The notes under the pieces were generated by a model. That model was not told the origin of the DNA. It saw only the letters and a list, made by a program, of their open reading frames with translations, and made no database searches. 64,000 bases of DNA from Absidia repens (taxonomy: Eukaryota; Mucoromycota; Mucoromycetes; Mucorales; Cunninghamellaceae): NCBI GenBank assembly GCA_002105175.1, contig MCGE01000059.1, positions 35,526 through 99,525 of the forward strand. Direction: 5' to 3'. Of this stretch, positions 35,838 to 48,900 are shown piece by piece; the stretch's first letter is position 1; the number at the start of each line of letters is the position of its first letter. The position numbers and the translations under genes are program-made.

Positions 35838-38800
35838 ATGGAGGAACAGATTCAACTCACCATCCATCTTCCTATATTAAAAAAGCCCCTTAATATATCT
35901 CTATCACACTCTGATTCCTTCAAAACCGTAGCAGAAGGACTTTGCCAACAATACAACTTGCCTCCTTATTATACCATCCCTCTTCTCTCCGCTATTACAT
36001 CCACTTTCAATCACACTACCACTTCTCATACCTATATCAATACCGACACTAAAACTGACAATGACACCGACACCAGTGCCGCCGACCCTTCTATTGAATT
36101 ACAGACACGTCAAGCTTTTGTTAATGCATATCAAGAAAACACGCTTCAATATTATAACAAGCATGAAGAGGTAAGTAAACTAAGTAACATGGACGTACAC
36201 TTGATTGTTCGCTAACAACGTTTTCTTCTTTAGGACGAATTTCCAAGAGCATTCAATACTTTAGTCAAGTGTCCTATTACAGTGATATTCGATGCTTTGT
36301 TAGAACTGGATCAAAACTATACTCTGCTAATGCACGACCTCGCTGCTGAACACCATCATGCTCTTATGGCTATACAAACAAGGTAAGGTATTGTACGCAT
36401 ATTAACCCTTAAAAATGATCAATTCGCTCTCTCTCTCTCTCCCACTCTCTCTAAAAGTACTGACACAATCATTGTTTTTCTTTCTTTCATCGATAAAAGG
36501 CAAGCTCAGGAAATGGAAGGAGCTCAATCTCAAAACGGATCACACTTGTTTGTTCAGCATGTTGAAGAAATGGAAATTAAACAAGCTACATTTGCATCGG
36601 ATATTCTACAAACACAACAATCGCAACGACAGGAATATCGTGATTTTGTTATGGAATTATATCGGGAATATCAAATGCGGACAAGTGCTTTATATGAAAA
36701 CAGCAACTCGGACGACAATACCCAGCTTAATTCAGCCTCTCCAACAACATCAACTGGTTCGAAGGTGGAAATAGCGAAATCGATCGATGGCAAAGATTTA
36801 GTCACAACTGCTGCGAATCGGATATGGAAAAAAGATACTGGCTCATCGTCTTCATCCTCTTCTTTCTCTTTATCCAGCTCACCTTCGACAACAAAGCAGT
36901 CCTACAGCGAACAGCACCAGCAGCAACAACCAAGACGACAGCGACAAGATTCCACTACAAGCAGACTCTCACAACAATCAATGACAAGTGATTCATGGAA
37001 ACGATCTTCTATTGGTAGCAGTAGCGGGGATGACTTGGCAATGCAAAAAATGGTTCAAGATATACAGGAGATGGGTTTTACAAAAGATCAAGCGGAAGCA
37101 GCACTTACTCTGACGAATGGACAAAATGTAGAAAGAGCAATCAATATTTTGGTGGAAAATCCAGATCAAATAGATCAACAAATGAAACGGCGATCCTTTT
37201 CTCAACAACAACAACATGGTATGGCTTCTCCAACTTCAGCATCTCCTCCTCCTCCTCAAACTTCATCATCATCATCCTCTTTACATCAACGTCAAGATTC
37301 TTGGAATGATTCCATCCCTTCTTTCCGTCGGCACTCATTACAAAAACCAACACCTCTCAACTCATCCTCGACAACTTCTTTGCAACAACATAAACCATTA
37401 CCTTTACCCGCTGTGTCATCCACCACCCCCACCAATGGAGGTAAAAGTTGGAATCCAATCTCATTTTTTCAACAACAAAAACAGGCTTTAGAAAATACAA
37501 ATCTTAGCTCGGTACGAAAATTCAGCGGTTGGTTGGGGAAGGCGATGGAAAACTTTGGTATAGAACATGACGAAAAGTAAGAAAGCACTCCACAAAAAAA
37601 AAGGCAAAGGGGAAGGGACAGGGAAATAAGTATTTACTTTTTTTTTTATTACTCTTGACAGTAGTGACCCATCTGCCTTCGGCAACTCTCACGGCAATGG
37701 CATCTCATCACAACTTGTCGAATCATTTACGATCACTTTGGGTACAGCACAAATCAAATCTAGCCACAACTTGCGACTCTTGGTAGCTGATCTAGGAGCT
37801 GATTTATTGGATCCACTTCCCTTTGATGAACAACGTGAATTAGGATACAAGGCTCAAACGGCAATGCGATTATATACAAGTCAGCTCTCTGCTATTTTGG
37901 TGTTGGTCGATAAGAGTGAACTCTGCCAAACACAAGATGCTGGTGGTACTGATGCGGAACAAGGTGTGGCATTGGATTGGCGACAATACAAAATGGGGAA
38001 AGGCAGTAATCGCGCTCTCAACGACAGAACACTTCGATCCACCGAATTCCATTTTCCAACCACCGAATCTCAATTGGATTTGATTGAAAAGAACGTCCAG
38101 CAAAACCAAAAGGATTACTTACAGGAAGGCGCCTTTTTTATCACCAAGCATTCCAATTTACCCATGCACCAAATTGTTTTCCATCTGATTATTGATGGTG
38201 ATGGTAATGTGTATAAGTGTGGACTAGGAAAAGAGAATGCGGGGGGGTGAGGGTGGGGGGGACCTGAGAGTTTCGGCCGAATGGCTATTTTTGTTTAATT
38301 AACTAACCAGTTTCTTTATTTATTGAACTCAATTAGCTGTTTCCAAGACTGATTTGTCGAGTCGACACCCATTGATGATTGGACTTCGCAACATTTTACG
38401 CCTGACAACACGCTATGATATCAGCTCGTTATCTCTCCCATTGGTGATGCTCCCAGATCGATTTTTGGATCAACCAGAACACTATATGCCTGCGACTGTG
38501 GATCAGCCTCAACTGCATGTGAATTGGTTATCGAAACGAAGTGAAGCGCTGATGAAAACAGTGAAAGGGTATCTTATGGAAGCATCCAGGGGTAAGCAAT
38601 CACACAACGAAATGCATCATCGAGCCGACACCAGCGCATTTGGCGGATCAGGGCTACGCAATATCGAATTCTTCATTCCTATGCAACAAAACATTTATGT
38701 AGCTGACCCTCTTACCACACCTACATCAACCTCGGCACCGCCCTCCTCAACGATTATGCACCAACCTCCTCCTCCTCCTCCACCCCCTACGCATTCTTCT

Positions 38801-39115
38801 TCATCGTCTTCTTTATCGGCCATGACCACCGCTTCTGCTTCCAACATCAGCATACCACAACAGCAGCAACAACAACAACAGCAGTCAGCTGAAGCGACAA
38901 TGAGTAACACCAACAACAACAACAACAATAGCAGCTCGGGGATGACTATCAATGCCAGCATGAGCAATAACAACAATGCGTCCTCGATCTCCTTACCCTC
39001 AACACCTACAGCCGCATCTCATCAGTCTCACTATACAAGAACGCCCACACCTCAGGTTGAACAGGTTTTCCAACAACTGCGGACCTCACTTGTCAGTATC
39101 TTTAGAACTAGTTAG
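35838..39115 (+). CDS. C12orf4/FERRY3 (DUF2362) homologue with a UBA domain
   Basis: About 950 aa from five exons. The C-terminal half matches the C12orf4/DUF2362 family, subunit 3 of the metazoan FERRY complex, a Rab5 effector that ties mRNAs to early endosomes. Matching blocks: ESFTITLGTAQIKSSHNLRL, TEFHFPTTESQLDLIEKNVQ, EGAFFITKHSNLPMHQIVFH, HPLMIGLRNILRLTTRYDIS and EALMKTVKGYLMEAS. The N-terminal half also fits (DEFPRAFNTLVKCPI, EMEIKQATFASDIL, QRQEYRDFVMELYREY). Inserted between these halves, at about residues 340-385, is a UBA domain (MVQDIQEMGFTKDQAEAALT, NGQNVERAINILVENPD) flanked by Ser/Gln-rich linkers. The C-terminus adds poly-Pro, poly-Gln and poly-Asn tracts. The UBA lies in one uninterrupted exon (36,501-37,578) with flanking family sequence, so it is not an annotation join. 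Confidence 0.85.
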
Positions 39116-39673
39116 AATAGTGTAGTTTTAGTTTTTGTAGTCTTTTTATTATTATTATTATTATTATGCTTTTGCCATTTGTATGTATACTACAATCAAT
39201 AAAATGAAGGGGGTGACGATGGGGGGGTTTACATTGATATATAGATTGCACAAAAAAATATATATTTATAAATTGTCATATGGTATGGAATGAAACAAAG
39301 ATGGACAATTTTGGGGGGAGGAGGGTGATGTTGTTTTGTTTTTTTTTATCGGCAGCAAACAATCTATGTACTGTATATACGTGGCATCCATCAAAAAAAT
39401 AAAATTAGATTTTCAAAATAAATAAATAAAAAAAAAAAAAAAAGGGATTCATGGGACAAAATGCAAACAAATACATACATGAAAAAAAAAAAAAAAACCT
39501 GATGATTTCTTTTATTTGATATTTTGACGATTATTAAAAAAAGAGGTAGACAAAGGGAAAAAAAGCAGGGGAAAAAAAGAGGGGGGGGATTGACTAGACT
39601 ATATGCGTAGGGGAAGAAGAAGAAAATAAAGGGAAGGGGGGAAAAGACAATGATATCAACAAATGACTATATT
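39116..39673. other. Convergent spacer
   Basis: 3' flanks of two convergent genes, with (ATT)n at 39,149-39,166 and several A-runs. Nothing else seen. Confidence 0.4.
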
Positions 39674-40972
39674 CTAAAGGTTTCCACTAAACAACATTTC
39701 AATAGCGGCATTGACATTGCCACCGGTCGCCTGTAAAGCACGAATATTCTTGGCAGCGTCCCAAAAACCCATTTCATTCAATTGTTGTAATTGCACTTGG
39801 AAGCGTTCTTCAGGAGAGCGAGTATCCGCGGGCGTCGAAGCGGCAGGCGTACCACCTGCACCACCCATCCCACCGAAAAGCGACGCGAGATTTTGTTGTA
39901 CTTGAGGATCCATCATACCAGCACCTGCTCCAGCACCTAAGTTTGCAAAGGGATTGAAAGCTCCTTGTTGTTGCTGTTGTTGTTGTTGTTGTGATTGTTG
40001 TTGGTCATTGTTGTTGTTGCCGGGAGCAGGAGGCGTACCCATCCCACCCATACCACCAGCACCAGCACCACCACCGAATCCCATTCCTTGAGCATATTGT
40101 TGCATGGCAGCCATTTGACGAAGATAATCGGGATTACTGAGCATTTGTCTGAATTCAGGCGATTGTAACATCATACGCACTTGAGGCCCCATGGCAGATA
40201 ATTGAGGGTTACTGGCAATGATCGAGTCCAATACCGACGGGTTTTGTAAAAGTGTCGACATATATTGCGTAAAGGCCGGGTTTTGCATCATTTGATTCAT
40301 CATATTGGCGTCAGGAGCACCGCCCATACCCCCCATACCGCCCATACCGCCCATGCCACCCATGCCACCCATACCGCCAAACATGTTGAAAGGATTGGCA
40401 CCAGCATCTCCGCCGCCCATCCCTGCGCCTGCGCCTGCGCCTGCTCCACCCATGCCACCAGCGCCAAACAAACTGGCAAATGGATTGGCTCCAGCCGCTG
40501 CTGTAGGATCACTAGTCGCCGTCGTAGTCGTTGCTGCTTGTGGTGTTGACGATGCTGTGGTTGACGATGGTGTTGGTGTGTTGGTTGCTGTGGTTGATCG
40601 AGCTAACAAACAAACAGAAAAAAAAATGATGATGAGGATTAAATGCGTTCTCGTCCTGGTCGCATCTCTTTCACTATATGTCTAATGCTGGCATTGCCTC
40701 TACCCATCTTGTATTGTTATTCTTATTTTACCTCCACCAGGTTGAGCACCTTTGACCATATGTACGGTATTGCCATCCGCCAGCTTACAATCAGCAAGTG
40801 TATCGGGATCCTTCAATACACGCCCAGAATAAATCAGTCGTTGTCTTTCTACAGGCACATCAGCTTGTTCGGCAATAGCCGTTTTCAGATCGAGGACAGT
40901 TTTGCTTGTTTCAATAGTAATCACAAATTTCTTGTCGTTGGAGGACTTTACGTTGATGTTGATGGTCGACAT
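39674..40972 (-). CDS. DSK2: Ubiquilin DSK2, ubiquitin-like/UBA shuttle protein
   Basis: Proteasome shuttle factor, two exons (40734-40972 and 39674-40602). The N-terminal ubiquitin-like domain is [20 protein letters not shown] ... [20 protein letters not shown]. The centre has STI1-type repeats ([40 protein letters not shown]). The C-terminal UBA is [20 protein letters not shown] then [14 protein letters not shown]. Between Ubl and STI1 there is a Gly/Ala/Met-rich stretch with about six tandem MGG units and an NPFxxLFG motif; a poly-Gln tract precedes the UBA. The length and order are those of yeast Dsk2 and ubiquilins. Confidence 0.95.
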
Positions 40973-41668
40973 GATGTGGGTAATATAAAAAAAACAGAGT
41001 CCGCTTGGTTGACTAAAGGAGGAAAGAACGGGTGTGTATATAAGTATATAATATATATATAAATAAAATATATATATATATATGTATATAAAGTGAGTTG
41101 GACAAAGAGAGAAAGAAAAAAAAACAAGCGGGAAGAAAAAGAAAAATCGCTGACGTGTCTGAATTACAAAAAATAAAAATGTGAGCGACCCTCACCTTCC
41201 TAAAAATGGCACGCTTCGCAATCATCACACAAAAGAAGGTTTACCCTACGTTGCCTTCCTTTTTTTGTCCCTCCATCCATGTCATGTCCCTTTAATTGTA
41301 TACCTTTGACAAAAAAAAAAAAAAAAAGGTGTACTTGAGTAGTTCTGGGTTTATTTGTTTTGTTATTGCTTTTCCCCAATCATTATTGCCTTTAGCATAT
41401 AATGCAGAAAAGATAAATCCCTTGTACGATATATCACACATAACCCTAAAAAAAAAAGACCCTATTTTGCACGCGCCAGTCTACATGACTTTTTCAAAAC
41501 ATTGCCCCGACCACATAATAATTCGGTACAAAGATTTTTTATTTAATTTGATAAAATGAGGGGTAATAATAATATCACAGGGTAGCTAATAAGCAGAGAA
41601 TAAAAAACTAAATAAAAGAATAGCTGGGGGAATAAAGAGGGTGGATGACTAACTAGATATTTTTCATG

Positions 41669-42647
41669 TCACTGTGGTAGCCACTGCCTTTGCATCTTTT
41701 TCCTTTTCTTATCAGTATACGTATCTTTATCATCATCATTCCCTTTGGCCTTTTTCCTAGTGCGTCGATCGATATCAAAGTCCGAATCCATATAAAGATC
41801 GGTAGTGTTGCTGTTACTGCTGTTGCTGCTAGCATCACAGGTATCAAATCCATAAGGTTTAAATAATCGCATTGATAGTCCTTTTGGTTGTTGTCGTTTG
41901 ACCACCGGTCTATTACGGATGAAAGATGCCAATGGAGCTCCATCAGGAATAGATACTTCTTCGTTCAGGGTAAAGCATTTTGAGATTTTTCTGGGAGCTA
42001 CAATAACAATAACAACAAAAAATTATCATCAGTCACCACACACACACCTACACAACAGCCTCCTTCCTCTTTACCGAACACCATCTTGCCCTTTTTGTCG
42101 CGACAAGGCACCAAACAAGAAAATCCAAACATCTCATGACCACTCACACCCACATCATCGTCCAAGGATTTGCCTTTGGGCACGCGATACAATGCATAGG
42201 CGTCCTTATCGTCCACATATAATGTACTGAGCGGCGTGCCAACCGGTTGGGATTGTTTGATTCGCATAGATACAAGGCTGGTTTTTGGTACCTGCCAAAA
42301 AAAACCCCCACGGAAAGTATTGAGTACTTCTGAGTAAAGCAATATGTTCACTTTGGCCACACACACACACATACACGCGCTCGTTTTCGTATTCTACCTT
42401 TTACCTGTTCAGGAACACGGATCAACCAGAGTCTTTTGTCGTCATCGTCTCTGATAGCTTCAAAGTCATATATTGTCGGCTGTTGTTTATTGGCGTCGGC
42501 TATCGCAAATCCATCGAGTATTCTAGGACGGTAGAGAAAAAGAATCAGTTCTTCATTCGATCAATATCTTTTTGGTTCATTTTATTTATATATATACGCT
42601 GTAATATCACAAACGACTTACAATTCTTCGTCAATATCCATAGGCAT
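41669..42647 (-). CDS. Probable RNA polymerase I subunit A34-like protein
   Basis: About 215 aa from five exons starting MPMDIDEE (ATG at 42,647). Visible blocks: ADANKQQPTIYDFEAI, DDDDKRLWLIRVPEQ, VSMRIKQSQPVGTPLSTL and, after the intron, PRKISKCFTLNEEVSIPDGA; the tail is basic (RRTRKKAKG, DKKRKKMQRQWLPQ). A short W-L-I-R-[VL]-P strand, a compact beta-rich domain and a Lys-rich tail match the RPA34/PAF49 family, which dimerises with A49 on RNA polymerase I. Similarity is modest and rests on my recollection of the family, so another nucleolar protein remains possible. It is divergent to the U2 snRNA gene. Confidence 0.5.
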
Positions 42648-42972
42648 TTGTGTGTGAGTACGTGGATATACAAAGAAGAAAAGAAAAAATCACATAAAGA
42701 ATAAATTGGATCACCGCCTGTTCATCAATGAAATTTGCATTGCAAAAAGTACCCTTTTTTTTTTTTTAGTCAAGTGTTTGTGAGCTCATTTTTGCTCAGA
42801 CTGAGCCCACCCAACCTTTCCTGACACGTGGAGTCTGAATTACTGGTGAAAAGAATTTTTTTTTTTGTGTTGAGGGACCGCCACAGTCCTTCTCTCCTAC
42901 TCCTTATCATACTTGAAAGAGAGTAGTCACTAGTGCGTCTGAGTTTAAATGACTGCGAGAAAAAAAAAAAAC

Positions 42973-42979
42973 TATAAAA
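42973..42979 (+). promoter_or_regulatory. TATA box of the U2 snRNA gene
   Basis: TATAAAA about 38 bp before the predicted U2 5' end, the only clear promoter element between the two divergent genes. Confidence 0.6.
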
Positions 42980-43010
42980 AGGCGACGTTCTTGCGAAACT
43001 CGATGAAGCC

Positions 43011-43199
43011 TTATCCTCTCAGGCCTTTTGGCTAAGATCAAGTGTAGTATCTGTTCTTTATAGTTTAACAACTATAATGCCGTACATGTACGGCTGTTGT
43101 TATTCTAATTTTTTTGCGCCTGGGTTTATGAGCTCTGGCTTGCTATCTCATGAATCCACTGATGTCCTTTGCCTTACACTATTTGCAATGTGACGTCGA
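43011..43199 (+). ncRNA. U2 spliceosomal snRNA
   Basis: The 5' domain is almost the eukaryotic consensus: TCAGGCCTTTTGGCTAAGAT then CAAGTGTAGTATCTGTTCTT, including the branch-point-pairing GTAGTA. Stem IIa follows (ATAGTTTAACAACTAT). The Sm site is AATTTTTTTG at about 43,108-43,117. Downstream a stem TTATGAG ... CTCATGAA (about 43,127-43,154) and a further hairpin represent stems III/IV. The 3' end is approximate. Confidence 0.93.
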
Positions 43200-43857
43200 G
43201 TTGGGCTTCCTCTTCTTATAAATAATGAAAATGAAAATGAAAATGAACCAGAAAAAAAAAAACTAAGTTGAATGGAAAGAAGTCAAATCTGTGTTTTAAT
43301 TTTGACATAATATGAGAAAAGAAGACCTTGTTGACCAACAATCTTATAAAATCCCCATTTTGGTTGACATCATAATCCTGTTGGTTTGTTTTTTATAAAG
43401 TGGGAGTGAAGCACGTGTTCAGTTATACGTAGAGTGATTCACCAATCAAATCATGTCAATAGAAAATACCCACACTTATTATCACGGGGAGCGAGGCAGT
43501 GAAGGTCATTTGATACAGCTGAAAATAGAAAGTGATACTCTTTACCACCTATTAAAACCCTCATTTTCCCCATTCTTCTCGTCCCCCCAAAAAAGCAGGT
43601 AGTGGATCATTTCCAACGTTCTCTAATATCATTCGTTCTCACACCCCAATTGAAATGAATTTCAATCACCGTAGAAGCAAATAATAGTAGCACTTGGACT
43701 GGCTAGCATTAAAAAAAATCAAAAAGTGCCAAGTGATGGGGCGAATAGGAATTGAAATTCCGCTGTCGGCTCACTTGCCAAATAAAATCAGTGCATAATT
43801 TGTCTGTTCCTTTCTTTCTCTCTCTCTTTTTTATTACTTACTTTCTCACTCTCTAAT
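43200..43857. other. Intergenic region upstream of the lipase
   Basis: Contains GAAAAT-type short repeats at 43,225-43,243 and C/T-rich sequence before the lipase start. No gene seen. Confidence 0.4.
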
Positions 43858-44477
43858 ATGACTTCTCTATCACTTTATTCTTTACTTAACAACTATCTCC
43901 ACCATGGTAGTAATCCCACATCCATCACATCTGCCATCTTGACTGTCCGCGATATTTTATTACCAACCAAATTGATCCCTCCCCATTCCTCATCTAGCAC
44001 TGGTGGTGATGTGAATTCAAGAAAACGGAAAAGGAAGTTGAAAAGACCTGCCTTTTCTCCCACCTATATCACCAAGGAACACTCTGAAGCAATATATCGT
44101 TTTGCAACACCTCTAGATACTATCCCGAAATCTCAGCAACAACAGCAACAACAAGAAAACAACCACCACCGCCATCAAGGTCTCTTTTCTCCAGTGACAC
44201 CTCGTTATCGAGCCCCCCGAGCGCCCATTGTTCTCTGTCATGGTCTTTATGGATTCGATCGAATGGGACCAGAAATCTTACCGTCATTACAAGTGCATTA
44301 TTGGAATGGGATTGAAAAGGCTCTTTGTGATCTAGGTGCCAAGGTCATTGTGACTCGTGTACCGAAAAGCGAATCCATCGCCAATCGTGCCTATGCTTTA
44401 CACTCCATCTTATCTTCCTTTATGTCAAATAAAGAAATCAACTTTATTGGTCATTCAATGGTAAAGAGAAAGTGATT

Positions 44478-44515
<38 letters not shown>

Positions 44516-45360
44516 CACTCTATATTTTTTTTATTTTTATTTTTTTGTGGGGGGTTGAAATGTCGTAGGGTGGATTAGATTGTCGTCATTTATTATCACA
44601 CATCAAAGAACGATCCTATCATGTCAATTCTTTGACAACCATCTGTACCCCACATCGTGGTTCTCCTGTGATGGATTGGCTACGGGACCGAATTGGCGTT
44701 GGACACTATCCTACATCAACCATGGTGGCAAGCGGTAATAGCAATATGGTGGGTGATCTGTCGACAACGGGGTTTTTAAGGCGGAGTGGGGATGCCAATG
44801 ATACCAATGTTTCTTCGCCTCTCTTTGGGACGGCGGCAGCTGATGCCGATTCCCTACCACCATCACCTTCATCATCACCACAACGGCTATTGGCTCAATG
44901 GCTCGATACCCCTGCTTTTAGCAATTTGACCACAGACTATTGTACTCAACACTTCAATCCGTCTACGCCTGATGATCCTTCCGTCGCTTATTACTCTTAT
45001 ACCGCCAAATCCTCTCCTTCTCATGGTTATTGGTCCAACCTTCTCGATCTGCCTGGTCATTTGGTTCAGCAAGTAGAAGGCGATAATGATGGTGTGGTCA
45101 GTGTCGACAGTGGTCGATGGGGTCAGCACGTCAAGACGATCGAAGACGCCGATCATTGGGACTTTACTGGAAAAAGGTAAGGATATATATATATAATATA
45201 GACCAAGCTAATGATAGTATGTGTCATGTACTGATGATTATCTTTTTTAATTTTATTCAGTATGGTTCCTTATCGATGGAAATCAAAGACCGGCTCTGAT
45301 TTTGATAGAACAGAGTTTTACGTAGAATTAGCAAACCACTTGTATGAAGAAGGTCACTAA
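43858..45360 (+). CDS. Alpha/beta-hydrolase, triacylglycerol lipase of the bacterial family I type
   Basis: Three exons (43858-44461, 44569-45178, 45261-45360). The oxyanion-hole strand APIVLCHGLYGFD and the nucleophile elbow GHSMGG match bacterial true lipases (Pseudomonas family I), as do LTTICTPHRGSPVMDW, NDGVVSVDSGRWG (acid Asp) and EDADHWDF (catalytic His). The N-terminus has a basic patch (RKRKRKLKRP) and a Gln run; no clear signal peptide, so it may be intracellular. An insert of about 70 residues rich in Ser, Asp and Pro (44,700-44,880) lies in the lid region. The intron between GHSM and GG carries a run of 33 T. Confidence 0.85.
44480..44512. repeat. 33-base poly(T) run in the lipase intron
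   Basis: Uninterrupted T inside the intron that splits the nucleophile elbow. Confidence 0.95.
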
Positions 45361-45881
45361 ACTTTTTTGTCTTGTTTTACAATAAAATCAAACTTTTGTT
45401 TTATTACCATTATTTTGTTATTGTTATCGTCAGCTTCCTTTTTTCGGCTTGTGTATGTTGTGTGTGTATTATCATTGGTATGGTACTATTTGTCAAATTA
45501 ACTGACTTTTTTGCCGTGTAGTATGTTTTAGAAGAGGGACTAATTTGTATATATATATATATATATATTCTACCCTTTTCTATAGACGTCGTTCATTGTA
45601 TGCACTCTCATTTATTTATTTGTTTATTTGAAGCCTTAAGACTCGCCTCAACGATTATTTATCCATATCATTTTTTTAATTCTAGGAGGAGAGGATTCAG
45701 CATCCTTCGGCGGACATTAAAATGCCGAACCCAGTGAAAAAAAAATTTATGCATCGGTTTCTTTTTCCTTGTTTTACTTTTTTTTTTTTTGCCATGTCGC
45801 TTTTCCTGTTTTTTTCGCTCTTTTTACCTCTCTCCCTTTTATTATTTAATTCTACTGTTTTAATTCAGCCCACCAGACATT
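45361..45881. other. Intergenic region upstream of the EHD gene
   Basis: AATAAAA of the lipase at about 45,382, (AT)n at 45,549-45,569, T-rich promoter-like sequence. No gene seen. Confidence 0.4.
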
Positions 45882-47847
45882 ATGGGTAAAAAGCATGGGA
45901 AATCCAACCAAGATAATTCTCCTCGAGAAGGTTATCCTACATGGGAAGACGACGAATATGGGCAAATTGTTGAAGATGTGAAACGGATTTACAAGTCCAA
46001 GATTAGACCTTTAGAAGTAACATACAACTTTGAAGGTAAGAGCGATAATAACTAACTTATTAGCTACCATTGACTGACATCTTTTTTTTTGGGGGGGGCT
46101 TTTCGTGAATAGGATTCCATTCATCACCATTGACGGATGCCGATATAGAAGCCAAACCTATTGTACTCTTGATTGGGCAATATTCAACTGTATGTGATAC
46201 TTTCTTCATAAATGCATGTATCCAACTCTTTACTTATTTATCTACTGCTGCTTTTTTTTTTTTTTTTTTTTTTTTGTGGGGGGGGGACGGGATATTATAG
46301 GGCAAAACAACTTTTATCAGGTATCTGCTAGACAAATCGTATCCTGGTGAACACATTGGGGTGGAACCTACAACTGACCGATTTGTGGCAGTGATGAATA
46401 GCGAGGAAGACCGTGTCATACCAGGCAATGCAGCAGCCGTCAACCAACAACTGCCCTTCCAAGGACTCAACCGGTTTGGCCAGGCGTTTTTGTCACGTTT
46501 CCAGGTTTCTCAAACTAGCTCACCAGTGCTCGAAAACATGACCATCATAGATACACCAGGGATTTTGGCTGGGGACAAGCAACGCATTGAACGTGGATAC
46601 GATTTTACCGAGGTGATTGATTGGTTTGCGCAACGTGCGGATCTGATTCTCTTACTCTTTGACTCTCACAAACTGGACATCTCGAACGAATTCAAGTTGG
46701 CGATTCATTCACTACGGGGACAGGAAGAAAAAATACGGGTGGTACTGAACAAAAGTGATATGGTCAACCAGCAACAACTGATGCGTGTCTATGGTGCAAT
46801 GATGTGGTCGTTGGGGAAAGTGGTATCAACACCTGAAGTCATGCGAGTCTATCTCGGTTCTTTTTGGACGGAAAAACCTCCCAATTGCTTTGAAGACTGT
46901 CGGGATCTTATTGAAGCGGAATCCAAGGACTTGTTACGCGATCTGAAAAACTTGCGTCGAAATGCAGCTATTCGAAAGGTCAACGAAATCGTCAAACGTG
47001 CAAGGATTGCCAGGGTAATAATAAAGAAACAGATTTTTTTTTTTTATTTCTTGGCTCACTCCTTTTTATTACTAAAATCATTTCATATTATATAGGTACA
47101 TGCATTGATTATCGGACACTTGAAGAAAGAAATGCCTTCCATGTTTGGGAAAAAGAAGAAAAGCGCAAAACTATTGGCAAATCTCGATGTGGAATTCCAA
47201 AAAATCCAACAACGCCATCACCTTCCGAGCGGTGATTTCCCGAACCCTGAAAAATTCAAACAAAATCTCTCCTTGTATGATATGGACAAATTTAAGAATT
47301 TGAAGGATGATTTATTGGCCAAAGTGGATGATGTAAGTGACCAAAAAATAAAAAGGGAAGGGAGGGGTACATAGACTGATGATTTGAAGAATCACACAAT
47401 TTCGTGTTCTTTGTTTTATTTTAGGCATTATCAAATGATCTACCCAAAGTGATGTCTCGATTCCCGACTGGCAATCCTGAGCTAGCCGAATCACAACGCA
47501 ATCCATTTGATATCTCAGAGGACCCTCGGGCCATCACCAACGGAGAATTACCGGCGTCGTTTTGGCAGTTTTCATCGATCGACAAGAACAGCTACAATCC
47601 ATTATTCCAATCATTACACCCTCGCGATGGTAAGGTGACTGGTGGCGCTGTTAAACCAGTACTGATGGAAAGCGCCCTATCGAATGACGACTTAGCCAAA
47701 ATATGGAGACTGGCTGATTGGGATGCAGATGGATATATGGATTTGGATGAGTTTTCGGTGGCAATGCATTTGATCACTGCCGTCCAAAGTGGTGCTCCTC
47801 TCCCTGAAAAACTACCTTCCTCGCTCATGCCTTCTAGAAAAGTTTAG
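45882..47847 (+). CDS. EHD-family dynamin-like ATPase (RME-1/EHD1 homologue)
   Basis: Membrane-remodelling ATPase of endocytic recycling. Five exons. Order: N-terminal segment (MGKKHGKSNQDNSPREGYPT), P-loop GQYSTGKTTFIRYLL (after splicing out an intron between T and G), switch motif PTTDRFVAVM, DTPGIL, NKSDM (G4), helical region with a Lys cluster FGKKKKSAK (membrane binding), and an NPF motif at RNPFDIS. At the C-terminus is an EH domain with one EF-hand loop DWDADGYMDLDEF. The layout is that of animal EHD1-4, which bind NPF-containing partners, and the full EH domain is kept. The start at 45,882 is the first ATG before the family N-terminus. Confidence 0.93.
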
Positions 47848-48244
47848 TTCCACCACCCATTTTTAAAAAAAAAACTTATATTGCTTTTTATATCATCACT
47901 CACTCCTTTTTTTTTTTTTGACTTGATTTATCACTACCTCATATCACTTTATCTCTCTCTCTCCTTCATTGATGCATTTATATTTACATTTTAGCTTTGC
48001 CTTTCTTTAGACCGTTTATTATAATCTTTAATAAAATAAAAATTTATGAACCATTACTATATATTATATACATTCACCTACATACCTTCCTTAGTCTATA
48101 TCTAGTTTTTATTTTTTATTCACTTCAATAAAAAGATGTTTTGACTATTCTTATATGATTCTGTACAATAAATGCCTTTTCGTACACTGTTGTTGATTCG
48201 CGAATAGTTAGTTGACCAGGGAAATGGTCAGAACTGTTCAGAAA
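47848..48244. other. 3' flank of the EHD gene
   Basis: AT-rich with AATAAAAT elements at 48,031 and 48,127. No gene seen. Confidence 0.4.
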
Positions 48245-48900
48245 AAGCCCACAGAAAATGTTTCAAATCCCGCACACATGAGTATTTATTTTCGTTCATT
48301 TTTCTTTTTCACACTCTCTTTCTTTTCTTTTCTTTTTTTCTTTTCCTTTTTTCTTCACCATTCAACTTCTTTGAGGTTATTACGATCTTAGATTAGCGTC
48401 AGGTCTAGTTTAGAAGGGTTTTCAGAACAGGGATTACAAGATGCATGGGGAAACCCTTTCATTTTGGATTCAGGATTTGGGACTACCAGTAGTTGGTTTT
48501 TTGAAACCTTCATTAACTAAGTTTAGTATTATTTTTGTCCTTATTTTACATCTATATACGAATAAATATCATCTTTCTACTTACTCCAAAGAAAAATGTT
48601 TTACTTGTTCCCTCATGTCTTGTACTGGGGATCCCCTTTACCCCATCATCCATTAGAATGGCATTGACAGTTGTTATGCTTCAATAAAATATATCCTATT
48701 TGCTTCTGCCATATTTGTATTACATAGTAAATCAGCTTTCTGTAGCCGTCCCTTTAAATTACTGCTAACTATTCTCTAGATCGCTTGTTAGTCTCCTTCA
48801 TGCTAGCGTCATTAGATCCCTTGATATGTTGTTTACCTTCGCTGCTTATGCATATGCTTCAATAAAACATATCCACTTTTAACCATCAAATTCTCTAATT
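48245..48900 (+). repeat. Dispersed repeat, copy f (core at 48411-48482)
   Basis: TTTCAAATCCCGCACACATG, T/C-rich stretch ending CACCATTCAACTTCTTTGAG, then the core GATGCATGGGGAAACCCTTT and GGATTCAGGATTTGGGA, followed by two CTTCAATAAAA sub-blocks. Confidence 0.8.
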
